Assembly (NCBI GenBank): GCA_905221605.1
Contig: CAJNDS010002079.1
Span: forward strand, 37,501-101,500
Direction: 5' to 3'
Source: Symbiodinium natans
Lineage: Eukaryota > Sar > Dinophyceae > Suessiales > Symbiodiniaceae
Length of the DNA: 64,000 nt
Shown here: positions 1 to 9,432 of the stretch, piece by piece
Layout of the letters: the number at the start of each line of letters is the position of its first letter
Position numbering within the stretch: position 1 is the first letter of the stretch
Translations under genes and position numbers: made by a program
The notes under the pieces: generated by a model
Databases searched by the model: none
What the model saw: only the letters and a program-made list of their open reading frames with translations
What the model was told of the DNA's origin: nothing

Positions 1-63
1 CAGGTTCTTATAAGTGGATTATAAGTACCGTTATAACTGGTTCTTAAGTACCACGAACCTCCC
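1..63. mobile_element. TIR element family B, right part, cut by the window edge
   Basis: The sequence ends in TAAGTACCACGAACCTCC. This matches the right terminus (TAAGTACC..GAACCTCCAAG) of the elements at 10247-10380, 18951-19102 and 31125-31248. The left part lies outside the window. Confidence 0.5.
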
Positions 64-149
64 ATGGCACCCAAACCAGGGCTCCCAACAAAAACATCTG
101 GGCTTCTAGTGCTTCAGCGTTTGAACTACTTCCCGCCTTTCTCTCAACA

Positions 150-1345
150 TGGCAAAACCCTAAACCCTAAACCCTAAACCCTAAACTCTAAGCCCTAAAC
201 CCTAAACCCTTAACCCTAAACCCTAAAGCCTAAACCCTAAAACGTTGCTGAACCACAGCTCGGGCACAGCGACTCCTCGACCTGAGACTTGGCTTGCGCC
301 TGGCTGCGGTTGGTCTCCAGAAGCGATGATCGCTTCCTCACATGTCCAGAAACCCACACATGTTTAGGTTTAGGGTTTAGGGTTTAGGGTTTAGGATTTA
401 GGGTTTAGGGTTTAGGGTTTAGGGTTTGGGGTTTGGGGTTTGGGGTTTGGGGTTCGGGGTTCGGGGTTTAGAGTAAGAGCCCCACGTATCTTCTCTTCAA
501 GGCTACCCGCTTTTTGGGAATTTTGGGCTTCATGTTATAGTACTGGGCTAATTTTGAGTCCATATTGGGTTGATACAGAGCTTCTATTGGGCTAGGGTTG
601 GGTCCGCGGAACCCTAAACACTAAACACTAAACCCTAAACCCTAAACCCTAAACCCTAAACCCTAAACTCTAAACCCTAAACCCTAAACCCTAAACCCTA
701 AACCCTAAACCCTAAACCCTAAACCCTAAACCCTAAACCTAAACCCCAAGCCAATGGGACAGGCAAGCTTCATCGAGGATAAACCCTACACCCTAAACCC
801 TAAACCCTAAACCCTAAACCCTAAACCCTAAACCGAGGTAAGCTTCATGGAGGCGATGGCACTTCCGCTCTCCCCATCTGCGTCCGACACGCCAAAGAAG
901 CTTCGGGAGGTCTGGTGGCCTCCACTTGCGGGCGTAGGGTTTTGGGTGCTAGGGTTTGAGGTTTAGGGTTTAGGGTTTGCGGTTTGGGGTTTGGGGTTTG
1001 GGGTTTGGGGTTTAGGGTTTGGGGTTTCGGGATGGGGTTTGGGGTTTACGGTTTGGGGTTTGGGGGTTGGGGGTTGGGGGTTGGGGGTTGGGGGTTTAGG
1101 GCCTACTTACTTGTGGTCAGTACAAATGGATCCCCGCGTCAATTTGCAAGAAACCATTCCTCATTCCCTACTAACCACCGTTCAGTGTTGCATAACAACG
1201 ACCAATTCATTCATGTTCTTCTTCAAGGTCCGAAACCGGAAACCCTAAATTGCCAAGGCTAAGCCCTAAGCCCTAAGCCCTAAGCCCTAAGCCCTAAGCC
1301 CTAAACCCTAAACCCTAAACCCTAAACCCTAAACCCTAAACCCTA
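150..1345. repeat. Cluster of interstitial telomere-like arrays, both orientations
   Basis: CCCTAAA runs lie at about 150-240, 609-755, 785-832 and 1260-1345; the last begins as a CCCTAAG variant. TTTAGGG/TTTGGGG runs lie at about 362-470 and 955-1100. Orientation flips several times, so this is not a chromosome end. Unique DNA between the arrays is 60-150 bp long. Confidence 0.9.
240..345 (-). CDS. Candidate exon island, coiled-coil-like
   Basis: One minus frame is open through the unique island between two arrays. It reads ETNRSQAQAKSQVEESL followed by a CPSC pair. No family is recognised and the splice sites are not fixed. The clean frame and polar helical composition suggest an exon. Confidence 0.3.
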
Positions 1346-1457
1346 AAAAGGCCGCCTCCGTTGATGTTGTCGGCAACGAAGTCGGTACCTTTCCCGAAGC
1401 GCTTGGTGAGGCGCAACGTTCGGCTGAAGAGGAGGACGCCATTGGACTTGATCACCT
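1346..1457 (-). CDS. Candidate exon island (VIKSNGVLL...)
   Basis: The minus frame reads VIKSNGVLLFSRTLRLTKRF and then a Gly/Asp-rich tail, open across the whole island. A CACCAGCCAG|GTG acceptor stands at its upstream edge. TIR element family A (1466-1622) begins 9 bp upstream, so that element sits in the preceding intron. Confidence 0.45.
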
Positions 1458-1465
1458 GGCTGGTG

Positions 1466-1622
1466 CTTAGTAGGGAATGAAGGAATTAAGGCCCTACACA
1501 ACCGCTTAAAGGGTATATTTTCGGGTGTAGGGTTTAGGGTTTAGGGTTTAGGGTTTAGGGTTTAGGATTTAGGGTACTTTTACGGTATATATAGGGCCCG
1601 CATTCCCTCATTCCCTACTAAG
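1466..1622. mobile_element. TIR element family A (copy 1) split by a TTTAGGG array
   Basis: The left end CTTAGTAGGGAATGAAGGAAT and right end ATTCCCTCATTCCCTACTAAG are inverted repeats. About seven TTTAGGG units (1527-1575) sit inside. The element lies between exon islands 1346-1457 and 1639-1697 and therefore inside an intron. Confidence 0.65.
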
Positions 1623-1638
1623 AACACCGGGGCTCACC

Positions 1639-1697
1639 GTGCGCAAGACGCTGAGGTCCAGCCCACCAGGCTGTGTCTTTGGCCAGCAAACCTGACC
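1639..1697 (-). CDS. Candidate exon island (LLAKDTAWWAGPQRLAH)
   Basis: The minus frame LLAKDTAWWAGPQRLAH ends at a strong donor, GCGCACG|GTGAGC, and starts just after a CAG|G acceptor. It probably precedes exon 1346-1457 in the same minus-strand gene. The exact phase across the intron could not be reconciled by eye. Confidence 0.45.
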
Positions 1698-1734
1698 ACC
1701 GAAAGGTCTAAGGCTTCATAAGGATTTAAGGTGC

Positions 1735-1772
1735 AGGGTTTAGGGTTTAGGGTTTAGGGTTTAGGGTTTAGG
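1735..1772 (+). repeat. TTTAGGG array
   Basis: Five uninterrupted TTTAGGG units. Confidence 0.9.
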
Positions 1773-1974
1773 GTCCGCCGACCCTGACGGCGTGTTGGAT
1801 GGAAAAGGAGGTGAAAACCTCCCTCTTTCCCTCCTTACCCCCCCAAAACGCGGGGGGGGGGTAGGGGGGGGTCCCCGGGCAGCTTTTCCATGGAGGGCCA
1901 GGCCACCCACACGGCATAAACTCACGGACCATAGGCGGTTTCGCACAGGACATAGGGGCCCTTTGGGAAAAACC

Positions 1975-1975
<1 letters not shown>

Positions 1976-2043
<68 letters not shown>
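1976..2043 (+). repeat. Poly-C tract, 68 nt
   Basis: A continuous run of C, then CCCCCTA-type degeneration to about 2072. It is on the same strand as the second tract at 3360-3424. True length is uncertain because homopolymers are prone to assembly error. Confidence 0.85.
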
Positions 2044-2194
2044 TACCCCCCCCTACCCCCCCCCTACCCCCCGTAAGATGGACACTTAAAGGCTATGCTG
2101 CACGTGCGTGCCTTGTAAACAAATACTTTACAAAGGAAACACCCGCAGAATAGACGCAACGCACCCGCAGAATAGACGCAATGCACCCTCAGCA

Positions 2195-2980
2195 TCAGCA
2201 GTGTCCTGAGCGGGGGCGCAGCGCAGGGCGCGCGCGGAGGGCGCGCGGGGAGGGCGCGGAGGGCGGAGGAGGGGAGGGCGCGGAGGGCGGAGGGCGCGGA
2301 GGGGGCGCGGAGGGCGCGGAGCGCGCGGAGGGCGCGGAGGCGCGAGGGGCGCGGAGGGCGCGGAGGGCGCGGAGAGGGCGCGGAGGGCGCGGAGGGCGCG
2401 GAGGCGCGGAGGGCGCGGAGCGCGCGGAGGGCGCGGAGGGCGCGGAGGGCGCGGAGGGCGCGGAGGGCGCGGAGGGCGCGGAGGGCGCGGAGGGCGCGGA
2501 GGGTGCGGAGGGCGCGGGGGCGCGCGGAGGGCGGGGGGGCGCGCGAGGGCGCGCGGAGGGCGCGGAGGAGGGCGCGGAGGGCGCGGAGGGTGCGGAGGGC
2601 GCGGAGGGTGCGGAGGGTGCGGAGGGCTAGACGCAATGCACCCTTAGCGTCAGCACACTGTGTCCCGGGCGGGGGCGCGGAGGGCGCGGAGGGTGCGGAG
2701 GGCGCGGAGGGCGCGGAGGGCGCGGAGGGCGCGGAGGGTGCGGAGGGCGCGGAGGGTGCGGAGGGTGCGGAGGGCTAGACGCAATGCACCCTTAGCGTCA
2801 GCACACTGTGTCCCGGGCGGGGGCGCGGAGGGCGCGGAGGGTGCGGAGGGCGCGGAGGGCGCGGAGGGTGCGGAGGGCGCGGAGCGCGCGGAGGGCGCGG
2901 AGGGCGCGGAGGGTGCGGAGGGCGCGGAGGGCGCGGAGGGCGCGGAGGGCGCGGAGGGCGCGGAGGGCGCGCACGGAGGG
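2195..2980 (+). repeat. GC-rich minisatellite, unit GGAGGGCGC, in a ~147-bp higher-order unit
   Basis: The 9-mer GGAGGGCGC and its variant GGAGGGTGC repeat for most of 785 bp. A punctuating segment (CTAGACGCAATGCACCC, then GTCAGCACACTGTGTCCC) recurs at about 2626 and 2773, with a diverged copy at 2172-2210, giving a unit near 147 bp. Long open frames here (Arg-Ala-Leu or Glu-Gly-Ala runs) follow from the 9-bp period and are not genes. Confidence 0.9.
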
Positions 2981-2989
2981 CGTTTGGTG

Positions 2990-3350
2990 ACTACCCCATC
3001 GTCTTGTGTGACTCTCCTGCCCATCGACCGAATGCTCCCTGTCCGCGCTCCCCCCCATCCTTGTTCCCGAACCCGTGCGTCAACCTGACATCCATGCATG
3101 GTCCGCACGCCCCTCTCCCAGCAAAATGTTCCGACCCCCCTCCCTTGACCGTGTCGTCTCCGTGGCCTCCCGTCAAAATTCATTCCGTCATCCCACCGTC
3201 CTCCGTTGACCGTCTCCTCTTCGTGGCCTCTTTCGCCAGAAAGCGATCCGATAGAACGCCTTCCGCGTTGAAGCGCCAAACGAGAACCCAATCCCAGAGA
3301 GGTTTGCGAAAACAAAGAGCACGCGCAGAATAGACGCCAAGTGTCCAAGG
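2990..3350. other. Unique DNA between minisatellite and poly-C, no gene called
   Basis: It contains an imperfect internal duplication of about 31 bp (TTGACCGTGTCGTCTCCGTG near 3142 and TTGACCGTCTCCTCTTCGTG near 3205). The phrase CGCAGAATAGACGC near 3325 also occurs before the minisatellite near 2145, so the two flanks are related. Confidence 0.5.
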
Positions 3351-3358
3351 CACCCCCT

Positions 3359-3359
<1 letters not shown>

Positions 3360-3424
<65 letters not shown>
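3360..3424 (+). repeat. Poly-C tract, 65 nt
   Basis: Second C homopolymer, on the same strand as the first. The pair brackets the minisatellite. Confidence 0.85.
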
Positions 3425-3426
<2 letters not shown>

Positions 3427-3576
3427 ACCCCCCACCAATTGATGGGGCTGCCCTGGCAACGTTTCACAGAGGCTCAAGCACATCAACTTTTTTGGCATCT
3501 TTTGAGCTGACGAGCGCGTTTAAACCTTTCAACTATGCTCCAGCGGGGTCGGCGGCTTGAGCCGGAGGCTCTTAAA

Positions 3577-3724
3577 TTTAGGGTTTAGGGTTTAGGGTTT
3601 AGGGTTTAGGGTTTAGGGTTTAGGGTTTAGGGTTTAGGGTTTAGGGTTTAGGGTTTAGGGTTTAGGGTTTAGGGTTTAGGGTTTAGGGTTTAGAGGGTTT
3701 TAGGGTTTTAGGGTTTAGGGTTCA
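3577..3724 (+). repeat. TTTAGGG array, about 20 units
   Basis: One of the longest and most regular arrays in the window. Near its 3' end it breaks into TTTAGAGGGTTTTAGGG. Confidence 0.95.
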
Positions 3725-4109
3725 GGGCCAAAGTTCAACTTTTAACTTTGGCAAGCTCTTCTGGCAAGAGTTGCTCCCCCCTCTTCGGTTGTCCTGTGCA
3801 TAGTTCTATTCACGCCCCCATGACCTAGGCCAGTGGCGCAGTTGCCTGTAAACTCCTTACATCCCCCCTATGAAGCGCCCGCAAGTACACAATCCCCTAG
3901 ACAACTTCCTGTAAGGCGTTTAGAAGACGGGTTATGCGTGAAGGAAATTCCGTGCGGCTTCAAGCTTAGGCAGCAAGAGGGTTGGGGGCTGGACACGGAC
4001 TTCGAAACCCTGCGCCTTGCAAGAATCCTACTGTCGTACGTAGGGGTCATGTCATGAGATTCGGGTTTTGGGGGATATGGATGCTATGGTTGATGTTGAT
4101 GGGGCTTCT

Positions 4110-4172
4110 ACGTGGGTTTAGGGTTTAGGGCTTCGGGCTTAGGGTTTAGGGTTTAGGGTTTAGGGTTTAGGG
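4110..4172 (+). repeat. TTTAGGG array with TTCGGGC/TTAGGG variants
   Basis: About nine units, directly next to the exon island at 4175-4369. Confidence 0.85.
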
Positions 4173-4174
4173 CA

Positions 4175-4369
4175 CTAAGCACTACCTGAGATGCTGGCCT
4201 GAGTATCCACTTCGGCCAATGGATTCGGCAACAGGTCGAACTGGATGCCGCCCACGAAGGCCACGACTGGCTGCATGTTCAAGGCGAACGTGACCGTCAC
4301 ACACTTCTCGATTGCAATGTCCGAGGTGTAGAAGGAATAACCTTGCCACTTGTTCCAGTTGTCCTGCAC
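4175..4369 (-). CDS. Candidate exon of an unrecognised protein
   Basis: The minus frame is rich in folded-domain residues (DIAIEKCVTVTFALNMQPVV, then an AFVGGIQFDLLP segment). A GTGGGTGCAG|G acceptor lies at the start and a CTCAG|GTAGTG donor near the end. The intron that follows would begin with the TTTAGGG-family array on this strand. The exon at 4957-5073 lies upstream on the same strand and shares Trp/Lys-rich composition, so one gene is likely. Family unknown. Confidence 0.5.
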   Translation of the reverse strand: MQDNWNKWQGYSFYTSDIAIEKCVTVTFALNMQPVVAFVGGIQFDLLPNPLAEVDTQASISGSA

Positions 4370-4956
4370 CCACGTCGAGGCATTTGTGTTGCTTGCCTAA
4401 CACAACTCCTCTTCTATGGAAGCATCATGCGGAAGGACCTTAACCACCACCCCCAATAGTTGACAGAGGATCAAGATCTTGCAGCAGCCTCTCGGAAAGG
4501 CAAAACTAAATGTTTCTGATTCGATTTTGGCATGAAAAGGAGAAGGAAAACATACGCTGATGTTCTCACCATGAGCTAGAGGAAGCCCTAGAGGAACCCC
4601 TATACACCCCTAAACCCTTATAGACCCTAAGCGGGGAAGACCTGCAGGGCTTAGGGGACTCCACGGTCTAGGGCTTAGGGTCTAGGGTTTTGGTTCCAAG
4701 TCCTCTTTTGTACTTAGAAAAATACACCCAACACTGCATCTCGTTCTCGGGTGCTTTCCTTCCTAGCATAACCTATAATCATCATCCCTCCGCAACTCTT
4801 GTTCCCTTCTATAGCCCTTACAGCCCCGCAACCTTACCTTTCCACCCACCCCCACCCCCCTCAAAAAAAAAAAAACTCTAATCCGGATCCGGAAAACCCC
4901 CTACCCTGAACCCTAGACCCTCAACCCTAAACCCTGAACCCTTAACCCAAACCAAT

Positions 4957-5073
4957 CCCGAAGCCCTGATCTTCCCAGTCCTTCATCCACTTGTTGCCGC
5001 AAGGCACGGCCCAAGGCTCCAGCTTGATAAAGGCATCTTCGCTGGTTGCCTGCCAGTCCTCTGGAGACGGCGG
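4957..5073 (-). CDS. Candidate exon island (DWQATSEDAFIKLEPWAVP)
   Basis: A 39-codon minus frame containing DWQATSEDAFIKLEPWAVP and then NKWMKDWEDQGFG has no stop and looks strongly protein-like. A CCGTCTCCAG|AGG acceptor is plausible. It is flanked by CCCTGAA-type repeats on one side and TTTGGGG-type on the other. Confidence 0.5.
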
Positions 5074-5544
5074 AGGGGGAAAGGGGGGGTTAGGGGGTTG
5101 AGGGTTTGGGGCATGGGTTTTGGGGTTGCGGGGTTGGGGTTTGGGGATTAGAGTTCAAGCAACCTTAGCCGCATTTTTGTACCTTAATCACAAATGGTCC
5201 CTTTGTGATCCTTCAGGGAAGCCCGGTAGATCTTATCGCCCCAAATATTCCTAAGGTCCGGCAGGTTTCTCATATCCTGGGATCCGCAGCCCATGGGTTC
5301 AACTTCAATTCAAAACAGGCTTGTTCCTCTTGTAGTCAGAACTTAGAGTGGATCAGCGAGCTTCGCATGACGAAAGGCCAAACCCTCAACAAGAACACCG
5401 CGAAAAGGCCCTTTGGCATAATTGAAGGTCTCTAGTCTCAACCCCAAGCCCCAAAAGCAATACTTAAACCCAGATTCGCCCTATATAAATGGGCCCAAAA
5501 CCCCAAGCTCTTGATCCTAAACCTGAAACCTCCATACGAGACAC

Positions 5545-6450
5545 CCCCCCCCCCCACCCCAAACCCCAAACCCCAAACCCCAAACCCCAAACCCCAAACC
5601 CCAAACCCCAAATCCCAAACCCCAAACCCCAAACCCTAAACCCTAAACCCTAAACCCTAAACCCCACCCCTCCCCGCCCGCGGGGGCTTCGAATCTAAGG
5701 CAAGGGTCCTGTTGGGTCGCCTGGCTATCGCTCCCGGTCTTATTTCTCGGTGCAAAGGCCAGGCAGGAGCCTGTAGATGTCTCCCTGCCGTTGAACCTTG
5801 TAGGGTTTAGGGTTTAGGGTTTAGGGTTTGGGGTTTAGAGTTTTGGGGTTTAGGGTTTAGGGTTTAGGGATAAGGGTTTAGGGTTTAGGGTTTAGGGTTT
5901 AGGGTTTAGGCTTACTTAGAGGCTCAGGGTTGAAAGACTTAACAACGGCCATTATCAAAAGGATAGGTAGATCGGGTTGAGGGCTTAGGATATCATTTTA
6001 GCCGCTCGTGCTGTTGAAAACCGTCTTTGAGACGCCTCATGCCCTGGTTTGGCATTGTTCACGGGGAAGTAGGCCGCCAAGACACTTCTCTATGAGGCTT
6101 AGGGTAGGGGAAAAGGGTTCAGGGCTTTGGGCTTTGGGCTGTAAAGGTTTGAGATGATAGCTGCCCTTAGAAGCAGTCAGGTAAGGTGAATCACACGTGA
6201 CTAATTCGTGTAGTTGGAAACGGATTTTGGCACATGACCCCTCTACGCCCATGAACATCCACACAAATCATTCTGCACCTCCATGTTAGGCACTGGCCTG
6301 GAGTCCCGGGCTTGTACTACACAGGAAGCTGCACCGCACGGGTTTAGGGTTTAGCGTTTAGGGTTGAGGGTTTAGGGTTTAGGGTTTAGAGTGTAGGGTT
6401 TAGGGCTCAGGGTTGAGGGTCTAGGGTTTAGGGTGAAGGGTTTAGGGTTT
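5545..6450. repeat. Cluster of telomere-like arrays
   Basis: CCCCAAA/CCCTAAA at 5545-5662; TTTAGGG at about 5800-5912 and 6340-6450. The CCCCAAA stretch grades into CCCTAAA within one array, so variants are locally homogenised. The gaps hold the exon island 5684-5772 and unique DNA at 5915-6335, in which I see no convincing gene. Confidence 0.9.
5684..5772 (-). CDS. Candidate exon island (PRNKTGSDSQATQQDPCLRF)
   Basis: An open minus frame with an ATCTACAG|G acceptor. The phrase SQATQQDPC resembles the QATSEDAF phrase of the next downstream exon (4957-5073), hinting at tandem motifs in one protein. That similarity is slight. Confidence 0.35.
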
Positions 6451-6577
6451 AAGGGGGGAGGTGGCTCTTCGGGCTTACAAGTAGCAAGAGGGCTGTGGTT
6501 GGCTAACAAAGAGATTGTAGGATCTGTCGAACCTTATGGTTTCATTAATGCCCTCCCCCAAAATACCCCCGCACCCC

Positions 6578-6673
6578 TATATTGAATCTTCCAAAACATG
6601 TTGTGTCGTTCTGACTTCTTGTGCTCTGAGGACTGAGGACCCTAACACTGCCAGCAGAGCTTTTCTTTCAGGA
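6578..6673 (-). CDS. Candidate terminal exon after a family A intron
   Basis: If the family A element (6674-6759) is removed with a GC donor and AAAG acceptor, the frame of exon 6760-6893 continues open for about 31 codons (PERKALLAVLGSSVLRAQEV...) to a TAG at about 6578. Chance openness over this length is not negligible, so this is moderate support only. Confidence 0.35.
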
Positions 6674-6759
6674 CTTTGATGGGAATGAGGGAATGAGGGC
6701 CCTATGTAATCCCTTAAAGGGCATAAAAAGGGCCCTCGTTCCCTCATTCCCTACTAAGC
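6674..6759 (-). mobile_element. TIR element family A (copy 2), probable introner intron, 86 bp
   Basis: TIRs GGGAATGAGGGAATGAGGGC and the inverted CCCTCATTCCCTACTAAG bound it. On the minus strand it begins CCCCGG|GCTTAGTAGGG and ends ATCAAAG|T. Excising it keeps the flanking frame open. Unlike copies 1 and 4, it has no TTTAGGG insert. Confidence 0.5.
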
Positions 6760-6893
6760 CCGGGGTCTTCCAGGATTCTGATATGAACTGTAAAGCTCAC
6801 AGATTCGTGCCAAGGGGCTGCGTCACCAGGGTTCGAGTCTGAGGCCCATAGTCGCCGAAGCTCCAACTGATAGCAGAAGGATCCTCCTTCAAA
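6760..6893 (-). CDS. Candidate exon island (QLELRRLWASDSNPGDAAPW)
   Basis: A 43-codon open minus frame (GGSFCYQ, then QLELRRLWASDSNPGDAAPW, then SVSFTVHIRILED). The alternation of aromatic and hydrophobic residues suggests a beta-rich domain. It ends exactly where the family A element starts. Confidence 0.5.
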
Positions 6894-6916
6894 GGCTTGG
6901 GGCTTAGGGTTTGGGA

Positions 6917-7008
6917 TGTTCCCTCTTATACTAACAGTCCTTGCTAGGGATTCGAATAGGGGGGGGGGGGGGGGTACTAGTTAAGGACTGTTGGCGCGCG
7001 GGGGAACA
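6917..7008. mobile_element. TIR element family C (copy 1)
   Basis: The left end TGTTCCCTCTTATACTAACA (then GTCCTT) and right end AAGGACTGTTGGCGCGCGGG (then GGAACA) are imperfect inverted repeats. A 15-nt G tract lies in the middle. Copies are at 25963-26095 and 27289-27356. Confidence 0.55.
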
Positions 7009-7511
7009 ACCTAAGCTTCGGCGTTTGGCAGGGGATAATTGTTGGTGGAGGACTTCTCGTGAGATGAGTTTTTGGGGATTGTTTGGAGATTAAAATCAAT
7101 TTACAGAGAGCCTGTGACTCACTTTGACCGTGCACGTCTTTCCCCCGCAGGATCAAGTTGCCGAAACGGCTTGGACCGCCCGCCATGGACCTACCCCCTG
7201 GAGCCTAAACCCTGGACCCTAAACCCTTCTTGCTGTTTAGGGTTTCGGGTTTAGGGTTTAGCCGAATTCACATGCAACGAATCGCATTGGTGACATCTGC
7301 ATTTGATGTGCTTAGACTCACAGCGCAATGCACGTGCAGAAATTTGGTCTTGATCATTAGCTGCGGGGCGGGGGGGGGAGGGGGGGTATATGTGCAGTAG
7401 TGCAGCTGAACCTAATTAAGCCTCAAATCCCGAACCTTGCTCAGCCTGTTTCTGACTAGACCAAAAGGGTTTAGGGTTTAGGGTTTAGGGTGTAGGGTTT
7501 AGGGTTTAGGG

Positions 7512-7590
7512 TCAAAGCCCCACGGGCTCCTCGTCCTCATCATCATCGTCCTTGGCCTGGCTGCCACAACTCGTAGTGGTGATCGGGGTT
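7512..7590 (-). CDS. Candidate C-terminal exon, acidic tail
   Basis: The minus frame SCGSQAKDDDDEDEEPVGL ends in TGA at 7512-7514. The acidic run and in-frame stop suggest the end of a gene. Confidence 0.35.
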
Positions 7591-7768
7591 AGGGTACAGG
7601 TTTCCCTTTCAAACCCTCCGGATGTTTGTAGGGTAAAGGCATTAAGGTTTGGGGACTACTACAGTGGCAAGCCTGCATTTAAAATCGAAAAATAGTAATA
7701 ACAATAAGAAAAATAATCAAACAAAAAATGTGTATATATATATATATACATGATGATGATGACCAGAA

Positions 7769-7880
7769 TCACAAAAACAACTGCTTGAGGCGATCCTTGG
7801 CCGCAGCCAACTCCTGCAGCAGCTCCGCTTGTCCGCTCGGAGCTTGTTGCGTGTGCTTTGTGATCATGAGGTTGCTGCCT
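7769..7880 (-). CDS. Candidate C-terminal exon, coiled coil
   Basis: The minus frame GQAELLQELAAAKDRLKQLF ends in TGA at 7769-7771. Heptad spacing of Leu/Ala fits a short coiled coil at a C terminus. Confidence 0.45.
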
Positions 7881-9054
7881 GGACAGCTCGCTGCAGCGAG
7901 GGTTTAGGGTTTAGGGTTTTGGGTTTTGGGTTTTGGGGTTTAGGGTTTAGGGTTTATCAAAATCGAGGTCCCCCTAGAGTGGAAAATATACAGCCCCTTC
8001 CTGGGCAAGACTGGGGCTCTTGAAGCTGGCGTTCGGCACAGATCCCCGCCCCCCTCCCCCCCCCGGTTCTGGCTGCTTAAGCCCCCGCTCTCATGGGGCT
8101 TCCTGGAGGTTCGCAGGCGCTTGGCCCCTTGAGCCGGTACCCCTAGCTCAATCTCGCTCGGGCCTCACCTTTGAAATTATCTTCCAAGACTCATCCACAG
8201 GACGCCACCCAGCGGGAATCAATTGCGAACATCAGCTTCGGATAAACTGGGCCCTGAATCCTAAACCCCATAAACTAAAACTACAGCCTGAACCATACCT
8301 GAAGTCCCCTGCAAAATACATAACATAGTTCGGGCCCCTATATGAATATAATACCATGACCTGCCAAAACCCCTATTCTGACTATTAAGGCCCCATACAG
8401 TATAACGCCACCCTTGACATCACAAGCTCGGCCCTAAACCCTAAACCCTAAACCCTAAACCCTAAACCCTAAACCCTAAGCCCTAAACCCTAAACCCTAA
8501 ACCAAGTCGGCCACCCGAGAGGCCTCTGTGGTGAACCATGGGGGGAGCACCGGCCGACGGGAAGTCGCTTGTAGCAGCCGTCTGGAGCAGCGACTTTCCA
8601 CCCTTGGGAGACGTGACTCGCAGCCCTAAACCCTAAACCCAAAAACCCTAAACCCTAAACCCTAAACCCTAAACCCTAAACCCTACGGTTTAGGATTTAG
8701 GGTTCTTAGGGACTCTCACCCCTCACACCCGAGCCATGGAGCGAGTCCGAGCCCAAGGACTCTCAGTTGCAGCACGTTCGGTGATCAACAGGGAACTATA
8801 CACAAACGGAGCTTCTGTAACTGGATAACTATGGAAAGAACTTGCCGTAAAAACCTAGGTCCTGTGGCCGACCCTAAAAACCCTAAAGCCTAATGACCCT
8901 GAAACCCGAAACCCGAACACTCTCAGCAACAAAAACCCAGGAACCCCTCAAACTCTAAGAACCCGTTCCCTTACACTTTCAACGATGAACCCTAAACTCT
9001 AAACCCTAAACCCTAAGCCCTAAACAAACCCTAAACCCTAGAACCCCCTTTCAA

Positions 9055-9182
9055 CTCTAAAAGCCACTTTGCACACGGCCCTTGCCTTCATGGCTTGGGT
9101 GGCCACAGCTGAAGCAACTTTCGCGAAGGACTCGACGAACTCGGCGAAGATTTCGCCCAAGCGATTCCTCTGCCAGGCTTCG
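9055..9182 (-). CDS. Candidate exon island, amphipathic helix
   Basis: A minus frame of about 42 codons, AWQRNRLG then EIFAEFVESFAKVASAVATQ, open to the array. The Ala-rich helical pattern resembles exons at 16078-16152, 18669-18722 and 20918-21034, but I cannot show they belong to one gene or family. Confidence 0.5.
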
Positions 9183-9296
9183 GGTTCGGGGTTTAGGGTT
9201 TAGGGTTTAGGGTTTTGGGTGTTGGGTTTTGGGTATAGGGGTTCAGGACTGAGGGTTGAAGGTTTTAGGGCTTACAGAAGTCTGGTCCCTGTTCAA

Positions 9297-9432
9297 AAAA
9301 AAACACCCCCTTACCATACACAAATTCCGACAATATTGTGATATGGGAGGTTCCGAGAATAAGAAGCCCCCAATGTAGACACCCAAATGATAGGATTCCC
9401 TTATAACAAGGACCTCAATAAGGTACCCCAAG
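9297..9432. mobile_element. Dispersed element family E (copy 1)
   Basis: The reverse complement of 9350-9432 (GGGGTACCTTATTGAGGTCC, then GGGAATCCTATCATTTGGGT, then CTTCTTATTCTCGGAACC) matches 15683-15795 with scattered substitutions. Termini are not defined. Confidence 0.45.

Larger units (their letters stand above)
7220..8700. repeat. Cluster of telomere-like arrays with islands
   Basis: Arrays lie at about 7230-7258, 7468-7512, 7900-7953 (TTTAGGG), 8430-8503 and 8625-8690 (CCCTAAA). A (TA)n run is at 7732-7750. The unique island 7960-8425 has a plus frame (SRSGLTFEIIFQDSSTG...) that may be an exon, but its strand is unsure. Island 8505-8622 is open in three frames and not assignable. Confidence 0.8.

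Noticed and set aside
1-760. True telomere at the window start
   Set aside because: Arrays occur in both orientations with unique DNA between them and continue for 44 kb; the window starts in a TIR element.
2064-3498. Long open frames on both strands (up to 282 codons) in the GC minisatellite
   Set aside because: All are Arg-Ala-Leu, Ala-Pro-Ser or Glu-Gly-Ala runs forced by a 9-bp period; open in several frames at once.
6820-6865. tRNA T-arm-like GGGTTCGAGTC
   Set aside because: No pairing T stem, no D or anticodon arm in place; the stretch lies inside a coding-like exon island.
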